Shown: piece after piece, positions 11,370-24,222 of the stretch
How the letters are laid out: every line of letters starts with the position of its first letter
How positions within the stretch are numbered: the stretch's first letter is position 1
NCBI GenBank assembly: GCA_946122785.1
Contig: CAMGYJ010000011.1
Span: forward strand, 54,548,449-54,612,448
Direction: 5' to 3'
DNA: 64,000 bases
Origin: Linum tenue
Taxonomy: Eukaryota > Streptophyta > Magnoliopsida > Malpighiales > Linaceae
Notes under the pieces: generated by a model
The model's input: the letters and a program-made list of their open reading frames with translations, nothing else
What the model was told of the DNA's origin: nothing
Database searches by the model: none
Made by a program: the position numbers and the translations under genes

Positions 11370-13126
11370 ATGGGGCGGCGGACGATGGCGGTCCTGACGG
11401 CGGTGGTGATGCTGGTTTTGTTGGTTCCGGAGTCGATCTGTGCGAAGAAAGTCGAAACAGCTGCGAGGAAAGAGGACGTTAAGTACATCAAATGCCAAGT
11501 CTGTGAGAGGATTGCGACACAATTGCAGCAGCAGGTTCAGAAGAAGCAAGCACAGATCTCACCCAAGAAGGTGATTTTGATTTGGAAAACTGGGGGTTTG
11601 GTGGGTTTAACAGGAATTGCGAGATTGTGTACCCTTTTGGGCTTACGTGTTTGAGTTGTTTGGTTATTTCTAGATCTCTGAGTACCAAATAATCGAGATT
11701 GCGGAGAATGTGTGCAATTTGAAGAAGGAAGAGGCTGATTGGATCACCAGGATTGATATTGTGGAGAAAGGAGACAAGTTGGAGGTAACTTTGGAGAAAG
11801 ACTTTTGCTTGAGCTTCATCTTATTGGGTTTAGAGTTTAGTTTTAGTTGATCATTTAATTGGTAATTGACGAATTGTTGGTATGTTGTTATATTAGCTGG
11901 TAGAGCAAGAAGAGGAAGGAATGTGCAATGCGGAATGTAAGACAATCGAAAAGGCGTGCCAAGAGGTGAGAGCTTTTCCCTTCTGCGGTTCAGGAGATGG
12001 AAAAGAGAAACTCTCTGTAGCTGTTGTACCGTGGTTCGGTTCTGAGAATACATTAAATATGTTGCAGGTTATGGGGTATTCTGATACTGATGTTGCTGAG
12101 TACATGTATAGTTCCAAGCCTCAGCTTGATCAGTTGGTAAACCATCTCTGCAAGGACCTGTCTGGAGCTTGCAGTAAGAAGCCACCTCCAGTTCCTAAGG
12201 TATTCAATTCAGAGTTTATATCCCATGTTATGAGGTGGCTAAATCCAATGATTGGTTTTCCATAGTACAAAGCGAACACAATCTATATGCTAGGGATCTG
12301 TCTTTGCTGACTAGAATGGCCCAGTTAGTGTGTAGTGCCAAACAGTATTAGAAGGTACTGATGTTACTGCAGAATAGTCGTTATGGCATGTTTGTGCTCA
12401 CTGTTTATAGTTGAGAGGCGAGAATCTCTTCAGTTTTTAGCTGTGCTTTCGAGCTGTCAGATGCCTGATTAAGCCTTTTCTTTTGCATTTCCCCCCTCGA
12501 TGTGTTTCAGAATAGGATTCCGGGAGAGGCATTTGCGCCAAAGCCATCTAAGCAGGCTGAAATGGACAAGCTCATGAGATCCATGGAGGTACTCATTTGA
12601 ATTCTTTGCTTGAACTGCAAGCTACTACTTGGTTCACTCTGTTTGTCTAAACTCTAGAATGTGTTCTCCTGTTTTGCATTCTCCAGGGCATGCCTGGAGC
12701 ACCTGGCATGAAAATGTACTCGAGGGAGGAATTGATGAACAATATGAACATCGGTAATGAGGATGGCGATAACGAGGATGATGATGAAGATGAGGAGCAA
12801 TCAAAAAGTTTCCCAAAGAATCTGGTAACAATGCCACGATGAGTTCTCGCATAAGTTCTGATAATTTTCTTCACCTCTGGTAGCCTTGCGCTTTAACCTG
12901 CGCGAACAACTTAACTTTTTCGCAGGGTAACATTATGAGGGAGAAAGAGAAGAAGGCAAAGCAGGGTGATTGGAAGCAAAAGATCACCAAACAAGTGGCT
13001 TCCACAGGCGAGACGTTGAAGAAGCATGCTCAGAGGGTCTCAAATAGAGTTCGGCAGTGGTGGAAAGGAATGAAGGATGGACAAGCAAAGAAGAAGACTT
13101 CCAAAGCTGGCAAGTCTGAGCTTTAG
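11370..13126 (+). CDS. Saposin-like MSAP / canopy (CNPY, PRAT4)-type secretory-pathway protein
   Basis: Seven exons: 11370-11570, 11674-11784, 11897-11965, 12068-12199, 12511-12588, 12687-12824 and 12926-13126. Every intron is phase 0, giving 309 aa. Residues 1-24 form a signal peptide (hydrophobic AVLTAVVMLVLLVP). The saposin-type cysteine framework follows: KCQVCERI (Cys42, Cys45), ENVCNLKKEEADW, MCNAECKTIEKACQE and HLCKDLSGACSKK. Then come an acidic stretch of Asp/Glu/Asn and a basic helical C-terminus ending KSEL, a loose relative of the KDEL retrieval signal. The Arabidopsis relative I recall is At1g42480, annotated as TLR4-regulator/MIR-interacting MSAP. Animal canopy proteins are ER chaperone partners; a similar ER folding role in plants is inference. 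Confidence 0.9.
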
Positions 13127-13918
13127 GACTCCTCGGAGAAGATATAGATGTAGATCATGGGGAGCGGATCAAATCTAATTTTGCCTCTACACTAGTTTTT
13201 CTTGCATTACCATGCGAGAGCTGTAATGTTTGATTGCAGGAATACCACCTTTAGTCGTCGGTTTATCGAGCAGTTGCTTTACACGAACTTGATGTCATCC
13301 ATTTTGTAACCAAATCAGAGCTAATCATAACAAACTTTGTGTACACTACCTCTAGTGCCTTCTCTTAAATGTTAAATCAAAATAGGCAACCAATGCGCAG
13401 ATAATATTGTTAGACTCTGTCAAGAGTTTGATCTAGGAGTCATAAAATTAACAGATCACCTAAACTAGTCTTTTGAGGTTGCCTACGGTGTAGAAGGAAG
13501 TGAATCGACGAACATGCTGGCGCACATGAATGAACATCCCAAAGAACGACTAAACCGAAGGACATGTGCCGATAATAACTTCAGTAGCTTACAGTTTCTC
13601 ACAAGCTGTCAACTAAAGTATCCATAATTGCTTGCCATCACAGATAGATGAAATGGATAAAGTATCTGACTCTGGCTATATTGCAACCTTTCCTTAAAAC
13701 ACAAGTTACAACACAGAACGCCAACAATCACTTGTGAAAGGAAATCACAGATTCACAGACAGCATGTCATTTAATCATGTCATAGTAAACTATATGGTCA
13801 TCTCTTCATCTTGGAAAATCTTTCATCAGCAGGCGGACATTTCATTGTCCCAAATTACAATGATCCAGACATGAGAGTTGTTCAACAGCAGCTCGGAACT
13901 CCCCCACTCGCAGAGGCT
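13127..13918. other. Convergent 3' region, no gene seen
   Basis: 3' UTR of the MSAP gene and downstream DNA of the prolidase gene, whose transcript end is near 13800. No further coding region found. Confidence 0.6.
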
Positions 13919-16900
13919 TTATTCGTTGGGCGGCCATGGGGCTCCTGCCATAACTGCTTCAATATCCGCAATGGTTCGGGGACACTTAGTCATGTTCTTA
14001 CAGCCAGTTGCCGTAACGTGCTGCATGCAATCATTCATTAGCAGCAGGAAATATTTATGTCAGGAGAACACTGAATGGCATGTCGTGCAGTCGAGTGCAT
14101 TTACACAGGGTTGTCAATTTATACAATTAATGAGTTTGTTTTAGCTTCTGCTTAAAAATAAGCAACTTTTCTCTTGAAGTTTTAGAAGTGAAAAACAAAA
14201 TGTGCTTGAATGTGTTTTAGCCACAACAAACACACCCTATATATTAGTATCAGATATCTAGTGAGCATTGTTTCTGGAATATGATGCTGTTGGAAAGAAC
14301 CAGAAGCAATAGCAAGCTTCGGCAAAAGCTCGAACAGTATTGGGATAAAGATACGACGTACCAAATCACTTTCGATGCGGACACCACCAAAGCCCTTGAA
14401 TCTGCCGATGGCTTCAGCGTTGAAGAACTTGGAAGTTTTTGGATTTGCCATTGCTGGGGTCAACAAAGCATCAATGAAATAGCATCCTGGCTCCACTGTG
14501 ATCACCTGCCAAACAGGACATGAAAGGGTGTATATTAGTGGCATTGTATTTTCCCATAAGCATTAAAGGAAGAATTTCACCCCTTTTTCCTATCTTTCAT
14601 TTTATCAGAAGTGCGTTAGAGTAGTCTAGAAAAGACGGGTACAGACCATTCCTTCTTTGAGTTCTCTGATGGTACGTAAAGAGCGTAACCCAGGTTCTGT
14701 TGGTTTCTTCAGTCCCTACAGAAAGTAAATATGCCACTTTCCTTCAGAACAATTCAAAATGCATTCTACAAATTCATATATGCACAGCGAGAAGGAAGAA
14801 GAAGAGACACGGCCAAGAAAACAGGAAAAATAGCTCGGAAATGCAGTGAAATGTACCTTCAAGTAGCCACCCGGATCATGAGTGTCAATTCCAAGGAAAT
14901 GCCCAAGACCATGAGGCATGAAAACTGCACCAAATCGCTCAGCCATCATATCAGCTACATCACTGTACTCAAGAGAATAAATCACCATTGCATTTATGTC
15001 AAATTAGCCCCTTTCCTTGGATGTCTACGTGGAAGCGAAGGAGAGGATTGCCATTAAGAGACCAAACATTTACCCAACAATAATGCCACCCTTTCTCAGC
15101 GAATCAAGGACTACTGTCTCTGCCAACCTGTATAAGGAAAAAAGCAGATGGGAACAATGATACACATTAGTTTGGCCCATCAAAGCTTTGCAACAGAAGA
15201 TACAAATGTCTCCCCAGGCAACTGAACTTCGGATGCATAAATCTAACCCAGAGGGGATATAGTCTAAAACATATCTTAAGCATCTTGTGCAGGCATGAAT
15301 AGTAGGATTATTAGTAACTATATATATAAAAGGGGAAGATTTCCCCCAAATGCTCATGAAATTGGAATCTTTCCAGAGTGACAGGTTTTGTCCATGATGT
15401 TTTCAATTAAATAATCAAATGCACCTTCCAAAATAGAAACATTTGAAATTATTCAATGATGCTGTCCCACAAGTGAGCTATTGCTTTGCGGCTAATTCCT
15501 TGTAGGTAAAGAAAAGGCATGGTTTATATTTAATGCATGATTAATTGTACAGCTTACTTGTGCATGTCAATCCAGCTGACGCCTGGCTTCATAGCAGAGA
15601 TGACAGAATCGTGTGCATCAAGGACAGCCTGCAAATAAATGTAACATCTAAAGTATAATTCCTTGAATACATTGACAGTAAACAACAATAGAAATGAACA
15701 CCAAAACATTCCAATTAACAGGAGAATCCACAAATGTAGGAGTTTAAATTTGTATGAACAGAGCATTAAACGGTGACCCAAGTTGAATCACACTCACATT
15801 GTAAATTAAAGACTGATCACTTGTAAACTTGCCATTCACCTGCATGCGAAATTAGAATCATCTTAGAGAAAATTTTAGCAAGAGGAGAAGAAAGTAACCT
15901 TCAGCTTTCCCAGCACTATAACTCCATTAACTAAGAAAACTTAGGTAAGATGGAGAACAGACGAATTTTTTCTCAACGTAAACTAGGCAGCCTGAAGGAA
16001 GGTGTTTGGAACAATTATGATCAAACTCATAGGCAAGAGAAAATATACTCACAGGAAACGAACAAGTTATATCAGAACCATAGAATTGGTATTCAGCTCC
16101 CATATCAAACAATGTCATATCCCCATCTTGCAAGGTCTGCAATACGACATACAAGGTTTAGAAGATGAAATGCAAAACATCCAGCCTAAGGTTAGTCGTT
16201 TTACAGGCAGCATAGCATTGATTCTGTTTCCAACAACTGATTGATATCAAATATTTTCTAACCCCAACTCTTAACTTTGGACCGAAGCTCTTGTTTGTAT
16301 CTTTTATCCATAATACGGAATCAACCAGGATTTACATTAAACTCCTTTTTCAGTATTCAAAAGTTATGATACAGTTATCGTCTTGAATTCCAGCTTGCTT
16401 AGCAATTAGGATTCAATATGTACAGGGCGTTCTTCAAAAGCAATGATTCTTCTTATAGTTTGATCTTTAGAAATATGTATAAGGGGAGCACAGAGAAACT
16501 TCAAAGACAAGGGCAAGCAGTTGATGGGAAAATGAAATATGAAGGGAAGGAGAGTTGAATTTACTGTACCCTGTCATTTGGGGCTGCTGCATGACCGTAG
16601 TGTAGAACAGCACTGCAATTGAGAAAGAAACTAAAGCTGTTAGGAACCCAGAAATGATGGAGTTAAGCTTCGGAACCAATACTTTCAAATACGTACATTA
16701 TTCGTTATAAGCACAATTCAGCTTCCATTAATAAAGTTTGCCAAAACTAATTCCAAGGCATGTACCTCTAATAAGTTACCAGCAAATGAACTTGCATCTT
16801 ACAACTTAAAATGATAAACAACACTCTACTATTTAACGATACTCGCATCTTACATAGCTCGCCCTCATAAATAAGTCAAGTCAGATGTCAATAAGTGTGA

Positions 16901-18754
16901 GGCAAATTAAAACAACAACAAAGAAAAAACACAAATTAGCTTCAGTCATACACAAAATCCTCAAAAGTACTCACAAATATGAGACTGTCTGACCTGTTTT
17001 CACCAGTAGCACAGATGCACGTGTATGAGCAATGCCGACAACCACCATACATGTAGGTGTGGTGTTGAAATGTACTTTCCAACTGATACTCTTTCATTCC
17101 AGGTTTAATGTTTCTCATGACCTAGAAGATTTTCCAATATTCGAGACATTAGTAAGATAATGAACATCTGCCTTTTGCCGTACTTATCAGTTATATCTAA
17201 GAAAATGACTGCAGAATTAGAAACAAGGAACATGAACTTAGAAGGTCAACAGACCACTTTTCCTATAACAGAACATAACATGTCTTTTATGGAAAAATAA
17301 AAATAACATCAAAGATTCTAAGCAATATTTTAAAAGCAAAGGAGCGCCTGCAATCGATCATTGACAAACACAGGACGAAGGAGGAGAATGGCTAAAATGA
17401 AATAGGCTACCTGGACGTGAGCCTCAGAGCTGATGTCATTGGCAAACTGAATTACAGCAAGCTCCAGGTCTGACTTGATAACACGGCATTCAGTTAAAAT
17501 AGGATGCAAAGCGTTCACGTCAGTTTGAAATGATTCCATTCCCTGTGAAGACAAATTCAACAAGACCTCAGACACCCCATAAGATATGAGTGACAAGCTA
17601 AACAATATACTAGCCAAGGGAAGAACCTTTTGGTCTAAGTACCTTAAAATCTGCCGGCTTTGAGTAATTGTTGCTATCAGTGTTGAGTCCATGTAGTAGA
17701 AACAGCAATGGTTTCCCAACACCCTTGCTCCGGTCAAGCAGAACTTCTACAATTTCGTCCGTATAGTATGCCTCGGTAACTAAGTACCTTTCCTACAACA
17801 AGAAGAGCAAAAAATCATTTTCTCTAACAAACATCATATGTTGACGCACAAATGGAAGAACATCCATAAATGGGTACCTGATAGTAAGATAATGACTTGA
17901 TTTTCCCCATCCAAACAGCATACTCCGCAGGTAACCTCGGAGCAAAGAGGATAGACTTCCCTGTAGCAATGTCCTGCAGCAGTAGGATGGGACACAACAA
18001 GTGATACCAACAAAGATGAGAAGCAACAATTGCCGAAATGGTGCCAGCAGGGAAGCATACTATTCATTTCAAACTAGATTCAAGGGAGACTATCTATCTG
18101 CTAGTCAACAAATCAGCAGGAAAGATGCATAAAAGGTGGAACAACTGCAACCAAATTTGTGTTAAAGATTGGAAACTGTGTTATGGAATTCATCGACGTA
18201 GGACAATTGCAGCCATTCCAATTCAGTGCACCAAAAAGGATGCAGAGACAATAGTGTTCTAGCATTTTTCCATGTGTTACAATTATAAATCAATTACAGC
18301 GGGAAAGAAGAATACAGGAGGAATGAAGAACTCACAATAGCCCCATAGAAGCCAGGCTCCACAACTCCAAACAAATAAGCGAAATAACTCTCCTGTCTAC
18401 AAATTGCACAATAAGAGATAAGTCATCCAGTCCAACTAGAACCAAACTACGGCGCAAATGAAAGCTCAAAAGCACACCTGAAGAGCTCCAAATGATCGGT
18501 GCAGTAGCGAGTCTGCTCGTCACCTCCCTGTCAAATTCAGGGGCAGCTATTCCGTATTGAATAAAATAAAGATCACCATCGATTAAATAAAGTCCAAACG
18601 AGCTCGCCGGGATCCGTACCTGAAGAAGGACGAAGCCTTGTAAGGGACGAGAAGTTTCGGCAAGATGATGCCGGATGGATTGGAGGAGCTTCTCGCGGTT
18701 GGAGACGTGGAGCTCCATTGGAACTTCGGGAGGAGATAGAGCCGACGCCGCCAT
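13919..18754 (-). CDS. PEPD: Xaa-Pro dipeptidase (prolidase, peptidase family M24B)
   Basis: Cleaves dipeptides with C-terminal proline or hydroxyproline, in proline recycling; a Mn-dependent cytosolic enzyme in relatives. Sixteen exons: 18754-18620, 18527-18478, 18396-18336, 17973-17878, 17792-17643, 17542-17411, 17121-16994, 16612-16570, 16136-16053, 15839-15798, 15628-15558, 15127-15074, 14962-14857, 14715-14647, 14505-14362, 14020-13919. All borders are GT/AG and the total is 1467 nt, or 488 aa, close to the family's usual length. All five metal ligands are present: Asp276 and Asp287 ([18 protein letters not shown]), His370 ([18 protein letters not shown]), Glu412 (ITVEPGCYF) and Glu452 (GGVRIESD). 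These numbers coincide with those I recall for human prolidase. The chain ends [14 protein letters not shown]. No signal peptide. Arabidopsis At4g29490 is the likely counterpart. Confidence 0.95.
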
Positions 18755-19510
18755 CGGAAAAAATGGCGTCTCCAGTCGCCAGCTTCGCGGATTTCCGTCT
18801 TTTACTTCAATCGTGTTTGAATATAATTGGTGTTTGGTAGTCGCGTCACTCAACCGGACAAACAACTTTCCGTGTCTTTGCCACAGGCCGCTAGATGGGC
18901 TTGAAAATTGGGCTAGTCTAAGAATTCTTGGACTTGAAGTTATATTCAAGATAGTGGTAAACTGACGAATTGGCCCAATGGGAAGGCTTTTGTTGAGCAA
19001 CGTTGATCTCGAGCTAGTTCCAAGAAGTCTACTGGCCCAGTATGCCAAGTCCATTTCGGCCCAGAGAGTTTTTGGTGGCTGAGGTCGAGACAAATTCTAA
19101 TAAAGATGAATTATCATTTATCAAATCTATGTGTCGTTATGGTTGACTACATTTGTAAGGAAATTCACGCGTAGAAGTGTTTTGGTGACTTAAAAAGGTG
19201 AAATTGTAAGTTTTTAAGTTTTAAATCGCGATTTTGACTGCATTGGCGAGAGGTAGTCACTACTATTGCAGGCGGTAGATGGTATGTGTAATACACGACC
19301 CAAAAAAGATGAATTACAACTTATTTATTATGGAAATAAGATCAAACAATTTTTAGTCTGGTAGTCATCAAAGACATTGTTTCGACACCCATCAAAGTTA
19401 TTGTAACCAACTAGTTCTTGAGATATCATTAGAGATTATAACCATCACTAATAATTGTTGGTTTAAACACAAGATATGGTAGACTTATGCAAGTTTGAAG
19501 TACATAAATT
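18755..19510. other. Prolidase upstream region and intergenic DNA
   Basis: The 5' UTR and promoter of prolidase. At about 19226-19245 the sequence AATCGCGATTTTGACTGCAT matches the terminus of the hAT-like element at 44168-44804, so a scrap of that family is present. No gene seen. Confidence 0.5.
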
Positions 19511-20026
19511 CAGTGGCATAGCCAGAAATTCATCTAACGTAGGTCAAATATGGAAAAAGTATATATCTATCATGCAAATTATGAAGGATGTTAAGATACT
19601 ACAAGAAAAAATCGTTCATGATCTTATTCTAAAATGTTTCTTTATTTTGCTTATTGTAGTAGCTAGTAAGTGCTCTTTCAACATTTGCAATGAGAACAGA
19701 TAGCAACAAAGTGAACAAACACACCTAAGTTTCGATGTTCTGTTTATATTAAACTCACTTACAGAATATATGAATTAAAAGTCAAATATAGATCACAAAA
19801 CATTACTTTTCATAAAATTATCTACAATAATATGAAAATCTTGTATTAATCTACAATCGCATTAACAATTTTACTCTATATATTTTTTTGGGCCAAGGTG
19901 GTGCAAATGACTCACCTTGGCCTCGACTGGCTCTGCCACTGCATACGCATTAACAATTTTACTATATATTTTTTGGACCAAGGTGGTGCAAATGACTCAC
20001 CTTGGCCTCAAGTGGCTCTGCCACTG
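19511..20026. mobile_element. Non-autonomous hAT-like element, 516 bp
   Basis: Begins CAGTGGCATAGCCAG and ends GGCTCTGCCACTG, whose reverse complement CAGTGGCAGAGCC pairs with the start. It is flanked by an 8-bp duplication: cataaatt at 19503-19510 and cataaatc at 20027-20034, matching in 7 of 8 positions. No transposase is encoded. Related sequence occurs near 43614 and 48737. Confidence 0.75.
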
Positions 20027-20030
20027 CATA
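19858..20030. repeat. 88-bp tandem duplication of the hAT end
   Basis: Two copies of an 88-bp unit, the second starting at 19946. Each contains a small hairpin (CCAAGGTGG ... TCACCTTGG) and the element's terminal GGCTCTGCCACTGCATA. Only the outer copy is next to the target-site duplication. Confidence 0.85.
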
Positions 20031-20034
20031 AATC

Positions 20035-22949
20035 GGTCTTCATTTTGAGGGGCACGTAAAAAAAGATACAATAAAATTTATAATTGAACTTCTCTAACTC
20101 GACTTATTGAAACCGACTACAAAACCCGCAAATCCACACTACATGCAAGTTCCAAACTACATATATTAATATATTATGCATGTTACTGCGGATGCTACTG
20201 TCTGTTATTAATGGACACATCTCAACAGACTCATCTGTGAATATTTATGATAATTAGGTGGGTCATATTCTATACACATGTGTGTTAAACAAAAAGGTCA
20301 CCATTCAACCCAACAAAGGCAGAGAAACAAAAAGGGTAGAAAAAACGACCAGACAATAACACACTTATGTGGCAATACTGATCCAGACTGGCCGGAGGGC
20401 ACAAAAAGCTCAGGATTTTTGGGGGGTTTGTCGATCGATCAATCTCAGATTCCCTTCTTCCACTAACCTAGCTAGAGCAAGAGCTAGAGCTACTTTTGTT
20501 TTGTTTCCCACATTACTTCTCCTTTTCGGCTTCTTCTTTTTTTTAATTCAGCCAGTTGTATTGCAATATTGCGTTGTTATAGGTGTAAATGGATCGCCCT
20601 TTTTCTCTATGATATGGTGTTCATCAAAAGGTAGACAACTCTAGAAAAAGATCCCAGTTGATGGTGTTTTTTCTTTAAGGCTGTGAATGACTTGATATTC
20701 GTCGATTATAGTATGTTCCTGTGTCGGCCCCTAAATGACCTAAACCATGGCATGATTATTTGGTTGCTTACTCTGTGTTCAATCCTTAGTTAGTCTTAAG
20801 ACAAGAAATTAACTAGGATTTGCATAATACGCGTGGTGCCAGATTGACGTTATAGTCTCGTAAATCAGTTTGTTTAGCCACGAAATAATGCGTGTTTGTT
20901 TGTGAAAGCATTCGCCAATAGTTTTGCGGGGTTGCATCACTTGCAATTTGGAATAATTTTTGGAATGGAATGCGCATGAGTTTCGATATGCTTTGTATGA
21001 AAACTAATTAAACAGGGAAGAATCATGCGTGACATATGGGCGCTTTGATGAAAACATTGACTCGAGACTAGTTTACTGAGAATTCTTTCAAACTCAACCT
21101 ATAGAGAGAGCTAGCTTGTTTCATGGCATATCAAGAGCATGAACGACAGTTTCTATCGCTAGCTAGACTAAAAACGTGATACGATGACATGAACAACATT
21201 TAGAGTATATTTTCATAGATCATATATATGTATAGGTCAAACTGAAATATTCTTGGAGTTTACCATAGTCTGGGAACTCCCAATATGATATCTGTATCTT
21301 TGACTATGAATTAAACTGATCGAATTTGCGATATATGATACTATATGCTAGCATTCATATTCACGTTGAGCTTTCTACCGGTCAGTTTAACTGGTATCGG
21401 CCACCAAACCTGCTGAAGTTTTGGTCAAATTCGACCAATACCGGTAAAATCTGATCATAACAGAGGATACCGATAGGTTAAACCAGAAACCGGATTTCAA
21501 TATTTTCCACACATGTCCTTCAAAAATAAACAATCATAAACATTAATACAAATTATTTTATATACTTTTATTTTTACGTATCTAATTGTCTACTATTAGT
21601 TACCAATGCCTAACTATAAACTATCTTGTGTGAATTAACTTTTTTAATTGCTTCTTCCTAACTAATTTACTTGATATATATTGATGATTTTCATTTTTCT
21701 CATGTATTCTATCAAACTCGGCATAAACCGATTGTACCACTGGTCGTAAACTCCACTTCCCAAACCAACATAACAGTATTAACCGCTTTGACATCTTTGA
21801 TCCTGGCCTCTAATGAACGAATCTTAGGTCCCCATTCTCTATAAATCCAAATCCGGTAAAAATTAATAATCTACAATTCCGATTTATCGAAATAAAAGAA
21901 CTACACGGTAGTTACCATATGTATTAGTACTCATTCACACTTCTGCACAAATTTTACGTACAGAAGTGATCAAAAGTACAAATGGAACTGAGCTGACAGT
22001 ATAATGCGTCAATAAAATGAAGTCCTGAAACTCAACCCCAGTTGACCTCATTATTGAGTTCCAATTTCAGGCAATAATTTCCATGAAACAAAGATAAGAT
22101 TTAGAATAGGAAGCAGTTGTAACTTGATTAAATTTCATAGTAAAGAATTGAATTGAGCTCTCTCAAACTTGGCTTCTGTTGCAAAATGAACATTATGACC
22201 AATCAGAGCTGCCTCTGCGCAACAGAAGAGAACATGTAAGCTAGCTATGTCGATGTGAAATAGTAGTGTTATGAACCATGTGTGATTGATTATTTACGAC
22301 TAGCTAGTTGTAAGTTGTCGTGTTGCTCCAAAACCCGACCATATTTTAAAAGCAAAGAAATCGTAACAAATTATATGTTTCGAGAGTTCCAATGCAAAAC
22401 CTTCCGGTTATATATTATATAATGCGTGCATGATCTGTACAGGTAATTCCCATTTGGCTAGTAGTATTCAATTCCACCGTATATGTGCGGAATAATCATT
22501 TATATGAATAATACTTCGCGATGGACTGTAATTCGATCCAATTGTCATGATCCATATGAGCAAACGGCATTGGAATTGCGTACACATTTTCTTTTAGGCA
22601 CCTAATACTATGTTTAGTGAACGAAATGAGAAGTGTGTAATCTCTTTAGTAGCTTGAGTGTTTGTGAGTGTGTTCTTCCTTTGGCTAAGTGCTTGTGACG
22701 TAAGGAAGACAAGTTACATTTGCTTTGATTTGTCAAGGGTTTGACTTTTGAGTTCCACCCGAAAGGAACTCAACTTGGAGTTAGAAGTTGGAATAAGAAG
22801 AAAACCATAGAAAACAAGGTCTCAAAAAGGTGATCAACTATCTTAGAACCGAAACGTAAAGCCACATGATAAAATTTGGTTTACAAAACATTATGTGTCG
22901 TACTACTACTTTCATTTTTCCTTTGTACATTTCAAGAGGAATTCGATAG
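20035..22949. other. AT-rich intergenic DNA without recognised genes
   Basis: About 2.9 kb with only short, unconvincing open frames. A CCGGT-rich patch at 21380-21490 looks like decayed transposon sequence. Nothing else can be supported. Confidence 0.5.
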
Positions 22950-23207
22950 CTCGTCATTACTTTAATACGACTTGAACTCAGATTTGAAATACAGTTATAA
23001 CCCGTTAAATTAGCCTTCTTGCTTTTATTTTTCTTGAAAATTGGGGGAAAAATCCCCTGTGTTTTCTTGATTAGTTTGGTTGAAGAAGAAAAAACACGTT
23101 ATTCATCGTGAGAGACAAGGTCATCAGACCACCGCAACAGACATCGACCCTTCTTCCCTTTAGATTGGCCTTATTAGGTTCAGAACTCGGAACCGAACTC
23201 CACTATG

Positions 23208-24214
23208 CAGGGGCGGACCCAGGGACCTTGTCCCGGGATATCCCAGAATTTTGAAAAAGCGATTATCTAAATCTCAATGATAACTTACGTATGGACAAAA
23301 AATTATAATTGATAGTCTAGGATACCATGAATTTAAAAAATCTGATTATCCTACTTTTGTTTGTAGTTTGCGTATGAGAATATAAGTGGTAATTTGAGTA
23401 ATTGAAACCCGTGACACTACTATTATTAATAAATATAATTTTCAACCATCACAAACACTTTTTTGATTATGGATCCACTACCGGAAATTCAATGGGTAAG
23501 CTTAGTATTCAATGTGTATTCCTGAACAATTTCATTTTTCAATTATTCAACCATTTCCTTTTACCAAGTTCAATGTTAATCCGATTAATAAATATTTCTA
23601 TGTTTCAGTCAGATGTGTCGATATCAATGGTGACTCATTATTTCGATGAATCATTTCTTCGGACAGAAGAAGATTATGTAAACACTTACTGGAAATCTCA
23701 CTTATCAGATTCCATTGTGGAAGACGCAATTTTTTCTGTAGGCTACAACTTTTTTTGTTGATCTAATCTGAATACGGTGTAATAGAAAAACCCTATTCTC
23801 TATATTTAATTATTTTCAAAACCCAACAATTAATCTAATTACAAGCTACCGTTAATTTATATTGATTTTATGGTTGTACGACAAGTGTTCAAAGTGTCTT
23901 TTCAGCTTTGAGTTACATCAAGAACAAATTTAGAAGTCGAATATGCATCAGTTCGTGAATGATTGTCTAGTAGGATATACTGAGACAAATTTGTTGAGTA
24001 GTGTAGGCACCAAGTGTATTTTACAATTTTTTTGAGAATATGAAAATACAAGTGTTTGCAATTTTTTTGAGAATATGAAAATACATAACTTGTACGAGTT
24101 GGGTATTTTCTTCTTTAAGAATTATTTAAATATTATCAGTTATTTATTTTTATTTTACTTTAATTATTTTCTTAAAGAGTACACCCCTATGTAAAATTCC
24201 TAGGTCCGCCACTG
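23208..24214. mobile_element. hAT-superfamily non-autonomous element, about 1.0 kb
   Basis: Terminal inverted repeats CAGGGGCGGACCCAGG at the start and CCTAGGTCCGCCACTG at the end. A perfect 8-bp target-site duplication, ccactatg, lies at 23200-23207 and 24215-24222. An open frame at 23402-23761 has no similarity I recognise and the hAT dimerisation domain is absent. Inserted in the left arm only: flanking DNA on both sides matches the right arm near 59.52-59.60 kb. Confidence 0.85.
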
Positions 24215-24222
24215 CCACTATG

